A stretch of 64,000 nt of DNA from Mycogone perniciosa. Taxonomy: Eukaryota; Ascomycota; Sordariomycetes; Hypocreales; Hypocreaceae. Every line of letters begins with the position of its first letter. The first letter of the stretch is position 1. The stretch lies in NCBI GenBank assembly GCA_025331125.1, contig JAOALB010000053.1, positions 1 through 64,000 on the forward strand, written 5' to 3'. Positions 1 through 13,300 of the stretch are shown piece after piece. A program made the translations under genes and the position numbers. The notes beneath the pieces are model-generated. The model was given only the letters and a program-made list of their open reading frames with translations, ran no database searches and was not told the origin of the DNA.

Positions 1-5
1 GGGGG

Positions 6-63
6 AAGAAGAAGAAGAAGAAGAAGAAGAAGAAGAAGAAGAAAAAGAAGAAAAAGAAGAAGT
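6..63. repeat. (GAA)n microsatellite at the window edge
   Basis: An almost pure GAA/AAG trinucleotide tract with a few A-rich interruptions runs to the left edge, so its true length is unknown. No coding context is visible. Confidence 0.9.
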
Positions 64-1687
64 TGGTACGAGTAGAGGCAGAGACGCGAGGAGGGTGTCG
101 GTCTGCGGCTGGTGCGCCAACAACAGCATCCGATGGGGGAAATTGCTCTAACTGGCTAAAAGCAGCTCTTCAGAAAAAGTGCGCAAGGTCTTCTCAATTC
201 AAGGCTGCCATGTACAGAGTACTCCAACCACGTACTTCGTACTCTGTACTCCGGCACGGGTCTTGTTGGAATCTCGTTGTACCCGAGATTCCACCAGTGC
301 ACTCACTCACTGTGCAAGTATACTCGCAGGTACGGAGTAGAAAATACTACAACTAACACCACCTCTGCAAAGGACTGCGGCAACGGTCGCCGGGGTTATG
401 GCCAGGGGTCGCAGAAGTTATAAGTGACAGATCTTATTTCCAACTGGCGGAGGGTCTATCCATGTCACAGCATCCTCAAGCTCAAGGTGGCGGTGGATGA
501 ACCCGAATCGTTGGGCCCGCTGGAGCGTACGAGTAATACCTACTCGTTGTGTCCGTTAATCCCAAGAAGAAGACTCATCATTATTCATATCCAAACGACG
601 AGGGCCTTCCCGTTGCTGATACTAGACTTCTTCCCCAAACAACCAATACTTTATTTGTACATGGCCGTTCCCTACGGAGTACTCGTAGATGGATTAGTAG
701 ATAGCATGGGGTTGCTGCCAAGGTTGGTTGGTCAATGGCCTCAAGTGTTGCGAGTACAGCCTTGTTGGGTCGACTGATTATTGGAGAACTGCTGGTTGTC
801 TCTGGCATCTGCAGACCCCAATCTGAACCAGGCCTCAGGGATCGCCGCTTGTGGCTTCGAGTGCTACAATCGGCAGATTTGCTGGCAAACAAGCCAACGT
901 TACTGCAAGCTAGGCTATAGGCAGATGTATGTTCTTCGTTTTCTGAGCATTGTACAAACGTGCATACTCGAAGAGAGGCAGATCCACCGCAGCTAGGCTG
1001 TAGGGAGATGTGAGAGAGTTGATGGAGGGATGATTCATAAATGAATCATGGATGGATAATGGGTAGGCGGTGGATGGGTGGCGGCTCTGTCAGTTATCTG
1101 GCGCCCCTCTGAGAACGGGACTCGGAGAAGACCAGGACCAGATAAGGGTGGTGGTCTGTGATGCGTGGTCTGTGATGTGTGATGTGTGATGTGTGATATG
1201 TAGCCTTGGTCCCAATTCCTGGGACATTTGGCCGTGTTCTTGACTTCTTGGGCGAGGAGCTGGTCCGTGCTGTCAGTCTGCCCACTTGCTTACTCGCTTG
1301 GTGCTAGCATTCGGTAGCAGTACTACTCTACCTAAGTTATTAGCAGCAGTGTACTTGGGAAATCAAGAAATCATGCCTGCTGCGTTAGTTGCTTTGTTAG
1401 TTGCTTGCTTCTTTGCAGAGGTGTCCATTCGGAGGTGTAAATATCATCACGACAAGAAACGCCCAGCCGCAAAAAGGCCTGCAGGTAGTGTTGCACATCT
1501 CGTGGCGGAGGCTCTTCATGAAGTCGAGAGGAGGTGAGAATGTCTTAGACCTCTACTCTGAGAGACAGCCCTTGCCCTTTTTTTTTCTCTCCTTGTCTCT
1601 CTCATGGGAAGTTGGAGGAGATAGGCGGCTTGACCCACCCATTATTGCCCAGCATGTATGTACTACTCGTACGTAGCACGAATAATA

Positions 1688-1704
1688 TACGGAGTACGGA
1701 GTAT
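1688..1704. repeat. tandem TACGGAG heptamer
   Basis: Two perfect head-to-tail TACGGAG units (1688-1694, 1695-1701) followed by TAT. It is one of many dispersed copies of this element in the non-coding parts of the window. Confidence 0.75.
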
Positions 1705-3520
1705 ATGTACAGTAGCAGTCGGGATGACCTCCGTACCTGGCCAGCTAACAGGCGTTTGAGGAGGTAGGGAATCTGGTCTATACCTAGGGACGTAGTACCT
1801 CCTCGTACGTAGTACAGGCTGCGTCAATATTGTCAGGCATGTATGTACGAGCATGGAAAGCAACCTACCTTTCAATAACCCTACCGCACAATCATGGATT
1901 TGATGCATGCAGGCACGGCTGCAGTGTTTAGGTCAAGAAGTACGAAGAAAATTGACAGGACTACTTCGTACTTGTACTTGAGTACCTGCCCAGGTACCTT
2001 CTCCCCTCCCTCCTCTTACCACAGGTACTGGGTAATACTTGTAAAGGCTTTTTTTGACCTGACAACGACTATTGGGAAACCACTACGGAGTACCAGGCAA
2101 TGACATAGAAATAGTACATCAATTCTCCGTACAGAGTACAGGAAGGGGAGTCACACCTCCTTCCATCTTCCTCTTCCTCATCCTCTTCCTCTTCACCGCC
2201 AACCGCCAGCATACCTAGTAGGTACCAGTAAGATATCCTTATCCTCGTTGAAATTGACTCTCCATAGCTTCCATGGCCCGGTCCTCGTATTATGTACGAA
2301 ATTTGTAATAAATTTTCCGCTTCCAAAATATTTCCCGCGTTCGCCCTGTCAGCCGCTTTTAATCCTTGACGCTCAACCGCTCTGTTGAAACACAGAAGAC
2401 AAGGCAAAACGACCTGTCAACTTGCATATCAACTCAACAGCCGCGGACCAACACACTGTTGCATTTGCAGGTGAGCAGTCAGCAAAAAAGGAACCCGGAG
2501 AGCGGCCATGTGATGCAAATACATGGAAATGCGTATCGGCTCGCCGCCTCGCTGCCTGCAGCCAGATATGCATCCAACAACCCATTTCGTCGGGCCCAGC
2601 TAGAAACACATGTCGAGACACCACAGTGCACAAGAGCGCTCCAACTTGCAAGATGTGGCAAAGTCACATAACAGCAATGGGCCATACGTACACGATTTGT
2701 GGGCTAATAATACCTCATTCTACGCCGGCCTCGACATGGAGTCGTAGCATTCAGAGGTAGTGCGACGACGGAGTGCGCGGTAGTGTGATGTTCCAAGTGA
2801 GGCGCCTGCAGAAGCAGAGAGATGCAGAGACTGACACACAGACACACAGAACTAAGGATAAAAGAGACACCAAGCATGATGCCCCCAGTGCCTCGCGGCC
2901 GCTCATTACAAACCTCGACTAAGCCGTTCCCATCACCACCTCTCCTCTGAGGAGGCTGATGATATATTATCGTACCTGGATGGGCAAGCCGGAACAACTC
3001 CCCACCACCACCATCCCTCCCCGCCACAGCACCACAACAGAGCATTGTGCGTTGCGTTCAGAAAAAGAGCCCGTGAAGATGCATCGCACTATCCTATCGG
3101 TTGGCTTTGAGCTCAGGCTTCAGCTGCGCTTGGACCAGGAGAATGCTCGTTCCGGACGAGACAGCAGCCATTTGCAACGGTCGACGATGACCTTGGCGGC
3201 TTCGATGACAAACCATTGCTGGCGGGAAACAAAAGGACCCTTGCCCAAACAGTCTTGGCTTCAAATTAGACCGCCCGCTCGCCGCCAGTAGCAAATGTTT
3301 CACCGTTCGCGCCCACACAATGATGATCGTCATGCTTCGTCTCATCGTTATTAGTCTTGAATCTTGAAGCCTGGGTTGATGCTGGATCCTTGCCTAGACC
3401 CCGTTCGTTTGCCGACTTTGTTGCCAAGAACCGGGCCCGTGGATTTTGCTCGCCCATGCTGCTCATCATCCCGTCATCGTACATGTATGTGCGAATGTGT
3501 ACTTCGTACAAAGTACGAGG

Positions 3521-3536
3521 TACGGAGTACTCCGTA
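3521..3536. repeat. 16-bp palindrome TACGGAGTACTCCGTA
   Basis: A perfect self-complementary 16-mer formed by one TACGGAG unit facing its reverse complement. Internally it reads CGG-N6-CCG. Related partial units (GTACGAAG, GTACTTCG) flank it at 3500-3520. Confidence 0.85.
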
Positions 3537-3684
3537 TACTTCGAATATGTGGCACGCATATCCCGGTTCTTGCTTTTGCTCTCCGAGATGTGCAAGACTT
3601 CTCTGACACCATCTCCTGCTTCTTCTTTAAGGCTATGGGGACTTTGGAACATCGTGCCGTGTGGAGTCTTGTGGGAAAGTGAGC

Positions 3685-3698
3685 ACTCCGTACGGAGT
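3685..3698. repeat. 14-bp palindrome ACTCCGTACGGAGT
   Basis: The opposite arrangement of the same units: two TACGGAG-type elements joined back to back, giving CCG-TA-CGG. It lies 150 bp from the inverted form at 3521-3536. Confidence 0.85.
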
Positions 3699-3901
3699 AC
3701 GTAGCAAGACGAAGGCCGACCTTCTGGCCTTGACAAGTGGCCTCCAACCAGCATAACAATAACCATGTACCCCATCCATGCGGAATACGGTGTACGAAGT
3801 CCTGAAGCAGGTATGATAAGATAGATACTGTGTGCATCGTTGCGATAGGGTCAGTTTTCAATCCGGCGTCTGCATGTCTTACCACGGAAACTCCGTACAC
3901 A

Positions 3902-3922
3902 GACACACACACACACACACAC
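3902..3922. repeat. (AC)n microsatellite
   Basis: A perfect AC dinucleotide run of about ten units in gene-free DNA. Confidence 0.9.
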
Positions 3923-4250
3923 GCAGTGTCTTTGTGCAACATACAACGGTCATCACATTAGGGAACAAGAGCCTCGGCGCCTACTCTGGCGCCATAGCGC
4001 TGTCCGCTCACCCTATCCATCTGTGGAAGACGAGACAAAATCTAACTTTGGGCGGGGTGATTGGCAAGTCGGTGAAGCTCGAGAGTGACCCCCAGAAGCG
4101 GACAATTTCTGACTACTAACTTCATAATTCAGCTCCCCTCTGTCTCATCTCTTCTCGTCACTGACATGGTAGCTTACTTTTTATCCTTCAGATCTGCTTG
4201 ACTACCAATCGGCCCTGTCACTTCTCGTTCCTCGCCCCGCAAATAGGCCT

Positions 4251-4264
4251 ATGCCGTACGGCAT
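4251..4264. repeat. 14-bp palindrome ATGCCGTACGGCAT
   Basis: A perfect palindrome centred on CCG-TA-CGG, the same core as the back-to-back TACGGAG palindrome at 3685-3698 but with different flanks. It may be a regulatory site; no gene start is within 2 kb. Confidence 0.6.
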
Positions 4265-6284
4265 ATTGTATTAATAGCGCCTCGACGCTTATGGGGCCTA
4301 TCTCATATTTCACCTAAGGCATGCTATGAGCCTTTTGTGTTACGTTTTTTGGGTGGGGAAAATGACATGCGACCTGCGTGCTGTCTCTCAATTGTCATAG
4401 GCCCGAAGTGTGAGCCAAGTCTTTGTACAAGGAGCTTGGAACCGAGATATGACAGCAAGAAGGACATGGCTCTTTGCTCCGACGCAGTCACCATTTCATC
4501 GGAATGCACAGCAGGATTCTGACGTGCGCCATCGCATGGTCACATTCTCATTCAAACTGCCCAAGGGGCTCATATCGGAGTTTTCGGAGATTTAGCCCTG
4601 GTCAGGGAACGGTCGCCAACCGGCTAGAGTTTCTCTAATTAGATCTGATGTCTCATGGATCTCCCTCCGCATAGATTGCCTTTTCTGAAGCCACAGGACA
4701 ACAACAGCAGACTGAAATGTGGGGCAGATTGGGCTCACAGAGCACGCAACGTCCAACATTAGACAAGAGAAAAGAGGTGGTGGTCACCCAGTACAGGTTG
4801 GCTCCAAGACGGAGCATTGGCGCCGAGACTCGACCGAAGGAGTCGAGGGTCGTGTCTGGAAACCTCTCTTTGCTCGCCGGTCTTGAAACAGAGTTTATTG
4901 GGATGTCTCGTCCAAGTGGGCGCCGGGCAGTACTCCATACTAGGTACTCTGGAGGGCAACGCATTTGTTACCCCAGCTCGGCCAGGCAGCACCTACCTTC
5001 CTTGCATATTTTGTTTAAGACACTCCCCATGTATCGGATGTGCTGCCAGCCGAGTCAAGCGGCCCCATTGACATACTGATAATAGTAACCTGTCAAAGAT
5101 GTCCGATGCCTACGCCCGATGCCGATGTGAGAACATCGTTCAAACATCGAAGAGCGATCAAGGACGAAGATACTGGGTGGCTGGCTGGCTGTCTAGCCTG
5201 ATCCTCGCGTGTGAGAGTTCGTACTGCCAGAGCCTGACAGATCTCCCAGGCGGGATAAGAGACACTATTGTATAGATACGATGTGTTCTGTTTCTTGTCT
5301 CTTTCCCTCGAAATGGGACCACTTTTGAGAAGACACCCAGCCTGTATGCAATACTAGCGTCCATCGGGATCGGGTAGCATGCCCAAAATATTGACAGCGA
5401 CGACAATGCATAACTACCGAACAATAGTAACTACATGGCACCTCTGAGCTCTGATAGGTACAGGCGTAGCATGGCTGCTTGGCCTGCAGCAGATACAACC
5501 AAGCAAATGCCAATCGCAAGGGCAAGACGGCCAGACTCCCGAGGTCTCAACCAAACGTCATTATGTTGGCTGCCAAACAGATGTGACTGCAGCCTATGTG
5601 GTATTTCTGCTATCCAATCACGGGCTTCTCCGGCTATCACACGACAAGGTCACCGTCTCTGATGTGCATCGATATACGTTTTTGTACAACCAAGCTGTAA
5701 TTGCCCGTTATTGTGTCACACACCATTGTAGTATACATACACACTACTGTACATACTCCATACATACAAGGCCCAAATCATCCCACCCTGCCACTGTTAC
5801 GTGGCGGACAAGACGAGAGGCCACCCAATATACGCCGCAACTTTTTTTGTTTACCTTGATCCCGTCTAAAATATCCAACAACCAAAGTCCACCAATAGAT
5901 CCTGACGCTGTATATGCGTACAAATGGAAATGCCAAAAAAGGTATATCGAAGGCCCCTGTAAAGGAGGCCTCCTGGAAGAAAAAGAAGTGAAGAGAAGCG
6001 AACAAAAAAGAAAAGCCAAGAAAAACGCCATAGCATAATGCCCTTCCCATTAGATAGGCCATCCAGGTATAGAGAAACATTAGCAATAAATCGTAGAGAA
6101 AATAATGCGTGCGTCGTCGTTGTATGTGTGAACAAGTCGTTGAATTTCGAAGTGAAAAGGAAGACCAAGTGACAAGAAGGTTGATGTGATATGTCCATCG
6201 AAGAAAGCGGATATGGTCAATGAATTCGCAAATTTAAAATGAAACAAAGCCCGGCCACACACACCCACAGACTGTTTAGGTCGC

Positions 6285-7582
6285 TTATAATATGGAGGTC
6301 AAGGCAACCACTAATGTCGTGAACAGGGTGGTCCACAGAACATGAGTAGACACCGCCACCGCCAAGGATGAGGCCACTGGCAGAGTGTTGTTGACATAGT
6401 TTGGACCACACAGAGTATTGACCTGTTGAGCCGCGGCTATATACGTACCGGCAATGAACTGGTTGCGGTCGGCAGAGGCCGCGTGGAAGATGGCCATGGT
6501 CTGTTGAGTGCACCAGTTACAGGAGGGGGACGAGCTGCCAGGCAGGGGCAGGCCATAGGGCATAAAGTATAGATATGTGTCAGACGGTGTGTTGAGGTTG
6601 GTGACAGCACTGGCAAAGCAGTACTGGTTGGTTTTGGGATCCTGAAGACATGTTGCGGCATAGAGAACCTTGTAGGATACAAGCCCACGATAGGCCTGTA
6701 ACACCATAGTCTGGTTCTTCTCCATCTCCAGCTTGCAGTTCGAGGTGAGGTTCTTTGCTGCCGCGTCGAAATAGGTAGCGCAGGAAGCGGAATCGGCCTT
6801 GCACGTAGCGTCGAGAACCCTTACGATGCCAAGCAGCGTCTTCTCCGCATGAAACAACTCCGTTGATGTCTATAGAGAGATGGGGTTAGTAACATGTCGA
6901 TTATGCAACAGTCCCTATGTGAGGGACATAGCACATGGCGTTTATAGCTTACCTGCAGCATCATGGAGAGCGGATAGCAGCTTTGAAAGCTTTGGCTCGA
7001 TAGGAGACCAGAAATGAAGTTGGGACATTTGTCCGTGGATCCATCGGCCTTGAATGCAGAGGCCGGAGCTTTGTCAAAGGGGGCGGGTAGGGGCGATGAT
7101 GGCACAGAATTGGTTGGTGACGACGAGATAGTCACAGTCGTTGATGCAGTCGAATGGCTTCCGGATGAGGTCGTAGGCGTAGAGCTGGACTTCTTATCGC
7201 CCTCCTTAGGGGGTGTGTCATCTTCCGGGCTGCCGCCTCCGCTCTCAGGATTCCTTGCTCTGAGTCGCAACTCTGGCTTATCGTTGGAGGCAGACTCGGC
7301 TCCAGTCGAAGGCACGACAATTGACGCCTGCGGCGGTGGTGTCGAGGACGGACGGTTGAAAGTAGTTGGCGGTGCCGTAATTTGTGCTGGGTAGGCATTG
7401 TCCCCCGGTATGATGGTGGCAGAGCTTAGAGTCGCCAATACAGCCACGACCAACAGCGTGAGGTGTATCCGTGACCACCGAGACCTTGGTTTGGGAGTTG
7501 CCGTGCGTGATATCAACGAAGGCGGAGAGAGAAGCCGAAGAGCTGCGCCGGCCATTTCGAAAGACGACGGGGACGCGGCCAT
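6285..7582 (-). CDS. DUF7729-like fungal cell-surface glycoprotein
   Basis: Two exons, 7582-6953 and 6869-6285, joined in phase 0 across an 83-nt GT-AG intron (GTAAGC...TATAG), give 404 residues. The N-terminus has about 38 residues, then a hydrophobic segment (about 39-55) that could be a signal anchor or a late signal peptide. A Thr/Ser/Pro-rich linker follows. The C-terminal half is cysteine-rich with phrases typical of a family of unknown function found in many ascomycetes (CPNFISGLL, FQSCYPLSMML, CGPNYVN). A hydrophobic tail of about 20 residues ends the protein at the stop, as in GPI-anchored proteins. Seen: the segments and cysteines. Family knowledge: the DUF7729 resemblance, recalled rather than searched. 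Inferred: cell-wall or plasma-membrane location. An ATG further in (residue 10) could be used instead. Confidence 0.8.
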
Positions 7583-8790
7583 TGTGACAGAACCGACGCC
7601 GTGGAAGGATGTACACCGAGTCCGACGTGTGCAACAGTAACCACTGCTTGTTTTCCTCCTTGTGTGCCTCCCCTATTGTAAAGGCTGCGCTTCCCGGAAA
7701 ACCCGAGGGTTCAATGGTCGAAACGAACGGGTGGGTAATGAATATGTGCGCAAGTTGAATGCAGACGACCAGCAGACAGGACTTATAAAACGACCATGAC
7801 TCGACTTAATGGAATCGCAGCGCGTGTAATTGAAGGCCGCTTCGACAGCTCGCCATCAGATGAACGAGATGGAAACGTCAAAAGCCGCGCAATTCAGGGC
7901 GCTGTAATCTAGGTCGCGCCGAGGAGATGATTCGGAGAGACGCGCAAGATCGGGATATTCGGGATTGGCGACGATAAGCTGCAATTTCGAACGAGGCGTT
8001 GCGCAAACTTGAGGTTGAGATTCGTCTGCTGTCTGTTTGGGAGGATCGCGCGAGACGACTCAATTGGTTCGCAGACGAAAGAATTAACAATAACAATGAT
8101 TCCACCAAAAAGGACAGTCGATGTACGAGTGACAAACAACCGCACACAATTAGCGAGCGACGTTGGCGGCCGTGATTTTGAGGCTCAACGGGAGAGAGAC
8201 AAAATGGCGATCTGGAGGATGACGAAAAGAGAAAAGATGTGCACGAGCAGCAACGGCACGCGTGGAAATGTTGGAGCCACACCCAGGAACGTCACGGAGC
8301 ACTCCGTTCCTGAAGGGCGCCCAGGCCACTGTCTGGCTTTTTAGAAGGCCCTCTCTGGCGGGCTTCAGCAGCTCTAGAAGGGGCCTTGCAGGGCCCGAAG
8401 GAATCTCCAGGGCTTTATTAGTGCACTCCAGTGTGGGCGGTGGCACCCACAGCGGCACTAGCGCCAGGTGAGTTTGATTGCGACCCCAGCCTTAGCGAAG
8501 AGGGGCCCCCGCCATGCGAGCGCCACGCGTGCATGCAGGTACTACTATTATCAACAGTACGAGGTGCACTCGAAAGATATGCCCAAAGAGACAGCAGGTG
8601 AGGGAGATGGATGCATAGAATACGTACGACGATTAGTAGACGGTGATATTACCGGCTGCAGAGTGGTGGTAATATGCAGGCAAGGCTCCATGCAAGCTGG
8701 CGGTTTCTGTACAACGCTGCCAGGATGTGCAAAACCGCATCCACACACACACCCTCTCTCTCTCGTTCTGTGAAAGGCAAAAGCCAACCC

Positions 8791-8846
8791 AAAGAAAAGA
8801 AAAGAAAAGAAAACAAAGAAAGGGGGCTGCATTGCATTGCATTGCA
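8791..8846. repeat. two adjacent pentanucleotide repeats
   Basis: An AAAAG-type run (8791-8813) is followed closely by an ATTGC run (8830-8846). Confidence 0.8.
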
Positions 8847-9012
8847 TCCCTCTGCATTGATTGATTGCCTGACTCATTGACGCATCTGTCGGTCTACTCT
8901 CTTGATTCGGACGAGTGCATCCATCATCACCTGAAAATGCTCAGGTGAGAGAATGGAGCCCAGGGGGAGAAGCGGCCTTACGCGCAGACAACTTAAAAAA
9001 TGATTAGAAATG

Positions 9013-9024
9013 CGGAGTACTCCG
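9013..9024. repeat. 12-bp palindrome CGGAGTACTCCG
   Basis: Inverted TACGGAG units reading CGG-N6-CCG, the same arrangement as at 3521-3536. Confidence 0.8.
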
Positions 9025-10327
9025 TACGAATCACTAGGTATCAAGGACGACTGCAAGAGCCGCTATTGGTCTTGGGTGCATGCACACTTACTATTTGGTC
9101 GTGGCTATGATTGCTTGATTCGGCCCCCCAGTTCAGCGCCACCCAATTCTCTCCATTTTTATGTACATATATACTCGCAGTACGGAGTACGAAGTACGTA
9201 GTAGTACTCCTCCGTAGCAGTAGTGTTAATGTTATTAGTACCGATTATATACTCCGTATACTATAATGTATGCATGTGTGGCCTGATAGTGCTCCGTACC
9301 CATCACTTATTACGGAGCACTACTAGGATTGCTACTATTGCTCCTAGTGCTCGTGCTCGCACAGAACTACTGCGATTGAATATTTTCCGTACGAGTAAAA
9401 GGATCGTGACGGAGCATTACAAAGCGCTAAGCTGTTATTAACCACGATTATCGTCGTGTGTGTCTCATCAAATATCCACCACCCGTCGGCTCGCTGCATC
9501 TGCTTTTCTTCAACCTGTCTCACTTTTGCCGGCAATACTTTCACGCCGCCACAGAGAGGAAGAGCTCTATTAGTAGTAGTACGAGCACTCGCACTATACT
9601 ACTACTAGTGCGTAATACTAATACTACTCGCAGGAGTGCATATGCCACATCAGGGACAACACAAAATTAAACCCCTCATTACTCGTAGCTGTCAAGTCCG
9701 AAATCCCCTCCTCAGCACATACATGATGATATATGATATGATATATGATACATAATAATACTAACAGAGGCGCAGTACGGAGTACTATGTAATAGTACGC
9801 TGTAAAACTCTCCACCGTCGCACAGGCCTCATATTCCGGGCTACACCTGCATCTGATACAGATAAAGACTCAGCCTCAGCTCATTCCAGAACCCAAATCT
9901 TAATAGCCTGTACAACATTTATGATTATCGGGCGTGATCGGCTTCATTGACTCGTAGTACTACACTGATTGTCTCCATGACGCGTGCTCGTATTCACTCA
10001 ATACTATGGGGGCAGTGTTTCGCGTAAACTAGCTCACATCAATCACAATCGACTATTAATGCAGGAAAAATAAAAAAGAACCGCGTAAGAGATGCGGACA
10101 TATTTAGAGGATCGAGTGAAGTGGTCCCGTGTTGGTGTCTGAAATACAATAAAAGATCTTACGGGGAAGGAAAAAAAAAAGAAGAAAACCCCAACCCTTG
10201 GAAAATGAACCAACGCCGACGGATGCAATCAATGTGCAGTCCGTTTCTATACCGACTCTGCACGACAGCTAGCCACTTGGCAGACAAACACAAAGCGAGA
10301 CCAGCCAACGAGCCATCTGTTCTTCGC

Positions 10328-13300
10328 TCATGAGCTCGGTGCCAGGCTCTGCAAATTGACCAGTTCAGCGTAACGGCCATTCTTCCTCATCAGCTCCTGA
10401 TGCGTTCCCGATTCGACGACACGACCCTGGTCGAATACGTAGATAATGTCCGCCTTTTGAATCGTGCTCAGGCGGTGAGCAACAGCAATTGTGGTCCGAC
10501 CAGCAGCCGCCTTGTCCAGAGCTGCCTGGACGACAAACTCAGATTCAGAGTCGAGCGCTGACGTGGCCTCGTCAAGCAACAGGATCTTCGGGTTGCGGAT
10601 CAAGGCTCTGGCGATGGCAACACGTTGCTTCTGGCCACCAGAAAGCAGTCCACCCTTGCTACCCACAATCGTGTTAAATCCGTCTGGGAGGGAAATAATA
10701 AAGTCGTAGATGTTGGCCTCGCGGCAAGCATGCTCAAGCTCCTCGTCTGTCACATTTTCCTTGGGCGTACCAAGAAGAATATTTTCTCTAATCGTGCCCT
10801 GGTATAGAGTTGGCTCCTGACTCACAAGCGCAATAAAGGATCGATAGTCGCTGATGTTCAAAGTGCTGATATCTTTACCATCAACATAGACACCACCACC
10901 CAACGGGTCATAGAAACGTTCCAACAACGAGATGGTGGTGCTCTTTCCACATCCAGAAGCCCCAACCAAGGCGACATACTGGCCAGGTCGAATATGAAGG
11001 TTAAGACCACGGAGAACAGGCTGATCTTGTCGCGTAGGATAGCGGAAATGAACATCACGGAACTCAACCGTGCCTTCAATATCGCCCTCCTTAATCCGCT
11101 CGCCTTCTTGTGACCACGAGTCGATGCTAGGTTTCCGATCGAAAAGCTTCTTCAACTCGTGGGCTGACCTGTGGGCCTTACCCATGTCAGGGGCAAACGA
11201 GAAGATGCTTCCTGCCGACTGCGCACCGTAAATGATGGCCATGAAGCAAAGGAAAAACTGGAACAAGTCGTACTCTCCTACTGCAAGTCGGGTGCCGCCA
11301 TACCAGAAGGCCAGACCGAAACAGAGGAAGTTGGCGCCTTGGGATGCACTAAAGAGAGCACTTGATGACAGGACTGACTTGAGACTCTTGCGCTGCTGAA
11401 TTTCAATGTCCTCGCGGTATTTGCGCATGATATCTTGCTCGCGCGTCAGAGAGGCTACCGTACGGATCGCAGAGACGGCCTCGGAAGCATATGCAGCAGA
11501 TTCTGCGTAAACAGCCTTGGCTCGTTCTTGAAATTGAAGAAGCAGGTAAAAGCGGAAAAAGCCACAGCCAACAAGAACTGGAATTGTCGCAATACAAACC
11601 AGTGATAGCTTCCATCCAATGGCGAGAGCCAGAACAATTGATGATACAAGGGTTGACAGAGTCAACAGAATTGTTCCCAATGTTGAGCCGCTTAGACCAC
11701 CAATGTTGTTTGCCTCTGATGATAGGAATGATGTCAAAGCACCAGCTGTGTTCTCTTTCCTGTCGAAGAAAGCGATATCTTGTCGAAGGTATGTCCTAAA
11801 CGCTTGGTCTCGGATACGACGGACTAGGTGCTCGGAACAGGATGCAAATACAATTCCTTGGCCGCCATAACTGATGAGCATACCAAATGCCAGCGCGATA
11901 AACATGAGAGCCCAGAAGTAAGCATCGTTTCGAACCTGAGTAAGATCAATGCCGGGGATAAGAGCATTCGTCAAAACGACAATCTCCTTGGCGAAGAGGA
12001 CAGCTGAGACAGGATTACCAGCACCGCACATGATAGAGAAGACAAACCCCAACACCATACGCTTCCACTCTGTTCGGTTAAAAGCGAAGATGAACTTGAG
12101 CAGAACCCAGGTGCTATATTTGGTTTCCTCCTCGGGCTCACGCCCCCGGAGTGCTACGCTTGACACTGATTTTTGAGTCGTCGAACGCTTGAGCTTGGCG
12201 GCAATGTCATCATCAGGGTCCTCCAAGATCTCGCCGTCTTTGATTTGCGATCTCCTCTTGATCAACATCTCCTGCTGCTCGTCGATAAGCGCTTGTTCCT
12301 CGGGAGATAGGGCTTCGGCAGCAGCGATATTCTGAGCAGACACCAGTTTGTAGTAAGCAGATTTCTTTTCAACCAATTCATCGTGCGTGCCTTGCTCCAG
12401 AATATGGCCTGCGGCCATGACAACAATGTTGTGGGCATCCTTGATAGTTGACAATCGATGTGCAATCGTGATCGTAGTACGGCCAGCGGAAGCTGCCTCT
12501 AGAGCTGCCTGCACAACGCCCTCTGACTTTGTATCTAACGCAGACGTAGCTTCGTCAAGGAGAAGGACTATAAATGGGTTAGCAATCATCTCAAGGAAAG
12601 AAGAGAACTCGGAATGGCCCACTTTTTGGATCGCTGACAATGGCTCGTGCAATAGCGATACGTTGCTTCTGTCCACCAGAGAGAAGGAAACCCCGATCAC
12701 CAACATTGGTTTCATATCTATCGGGAAGAGCAGATACAAAATCGTGGGCGTTGGACTTTTTCGCAGCAGAGATGACAAGTTCCCGTTGTTTCTCCTCACT
12801 TTCATTCTCAAACTCGGTTCCAACCAATCCATAACGAATGTTGTCAAAAATGGCTGTCCCAAAGAGCGTTGGCTCCTGGCTAACCAAAGCGATTTGTCGA
12901 CGTAGCCATCGAATATTCAGTTTACTGATGTCATGACCATCGAGATACACAGTTCCCTCAACGGGGTTATAGAAGCGCTCAACAAGTCCGACAATGGTAC
13001 TCTTGCCAGACCCAGATGCTCCCACCAGAGCTGTTGTCTTGCCTGCGGGTATTTCGAGTGTTACATTCTCCATAACAACAGTTCCAGGACGAGATGGGTA
13101 GATGTGCTTGACGTTCTCTAGGCGAAGGTTGCCCTGCAGATGCTCTAATGTCTCACCGTCCTCACTCGCTGGGTCGATGGGGGAAACACGATCGATTGTG
13201 TTGAAAATCTTGGACGCGGCTCCAATCGCACTAGTAAAGGCCTGGACACTGGGTGACAAGCTGCCAATATTGAAGGCCCCCATAACGACAGACATCATCA

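Larger units (their letters stand above)
1..6284. other. long spacer without a supportable gene
   Basis: This 6.3 kb stretch holds only short overlapping open frames with no domain, no plausible splice chain and many interrupted by simple repeats. It contains the (GAA)n tract at the left edge, a TGTGATG-type tract near 1154-1198, an (AC)n tract at 3902-3922, a CT/TCC-rich tract near 2155-2200 and several copies of the TACGGAG element. The longest open frame, about 169 codons on the minus strand at 3266-3775, runs through TACGGAG palindromes and resembles nothing I know. Unannotated non-coding RNA or a heavily spliced small gene cannot be excluded. Confidence 0.6.
7583..10327. other. spacer between two minus-strand genes
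   Basis: About 2.7 kb between the start of the DUF7729-like gene and the end of the ABC transporter. No open frame here has recognisable protein character. It holds pentamer repeats (AAAAG and ATTGC, 8791-8846), an AT-rich GATATAT tract near 9722-9760 and a dense group of TACGGAG elements at 9013-9024, 9178-9200, 9300-9330 and 9776-9786. The part next to 7582 should contain the promoter of the DUF7729-like gene. Confidence 0.6.

Noticed and set aside
3266..3775. 169-codon minus-strand open frame
   Set aside because: It runs through TACGGAG palindromes, has no domain or codon pattern of a real protein and overlaps open frames on the other strand.
8330..8410. GC-rich imperfect repeat (AGAAGGCCCT / AGAAGGGGCCTT)
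   Set aside because: Copies differ in several positions and no stable hairpin or element boundary could be drawn.
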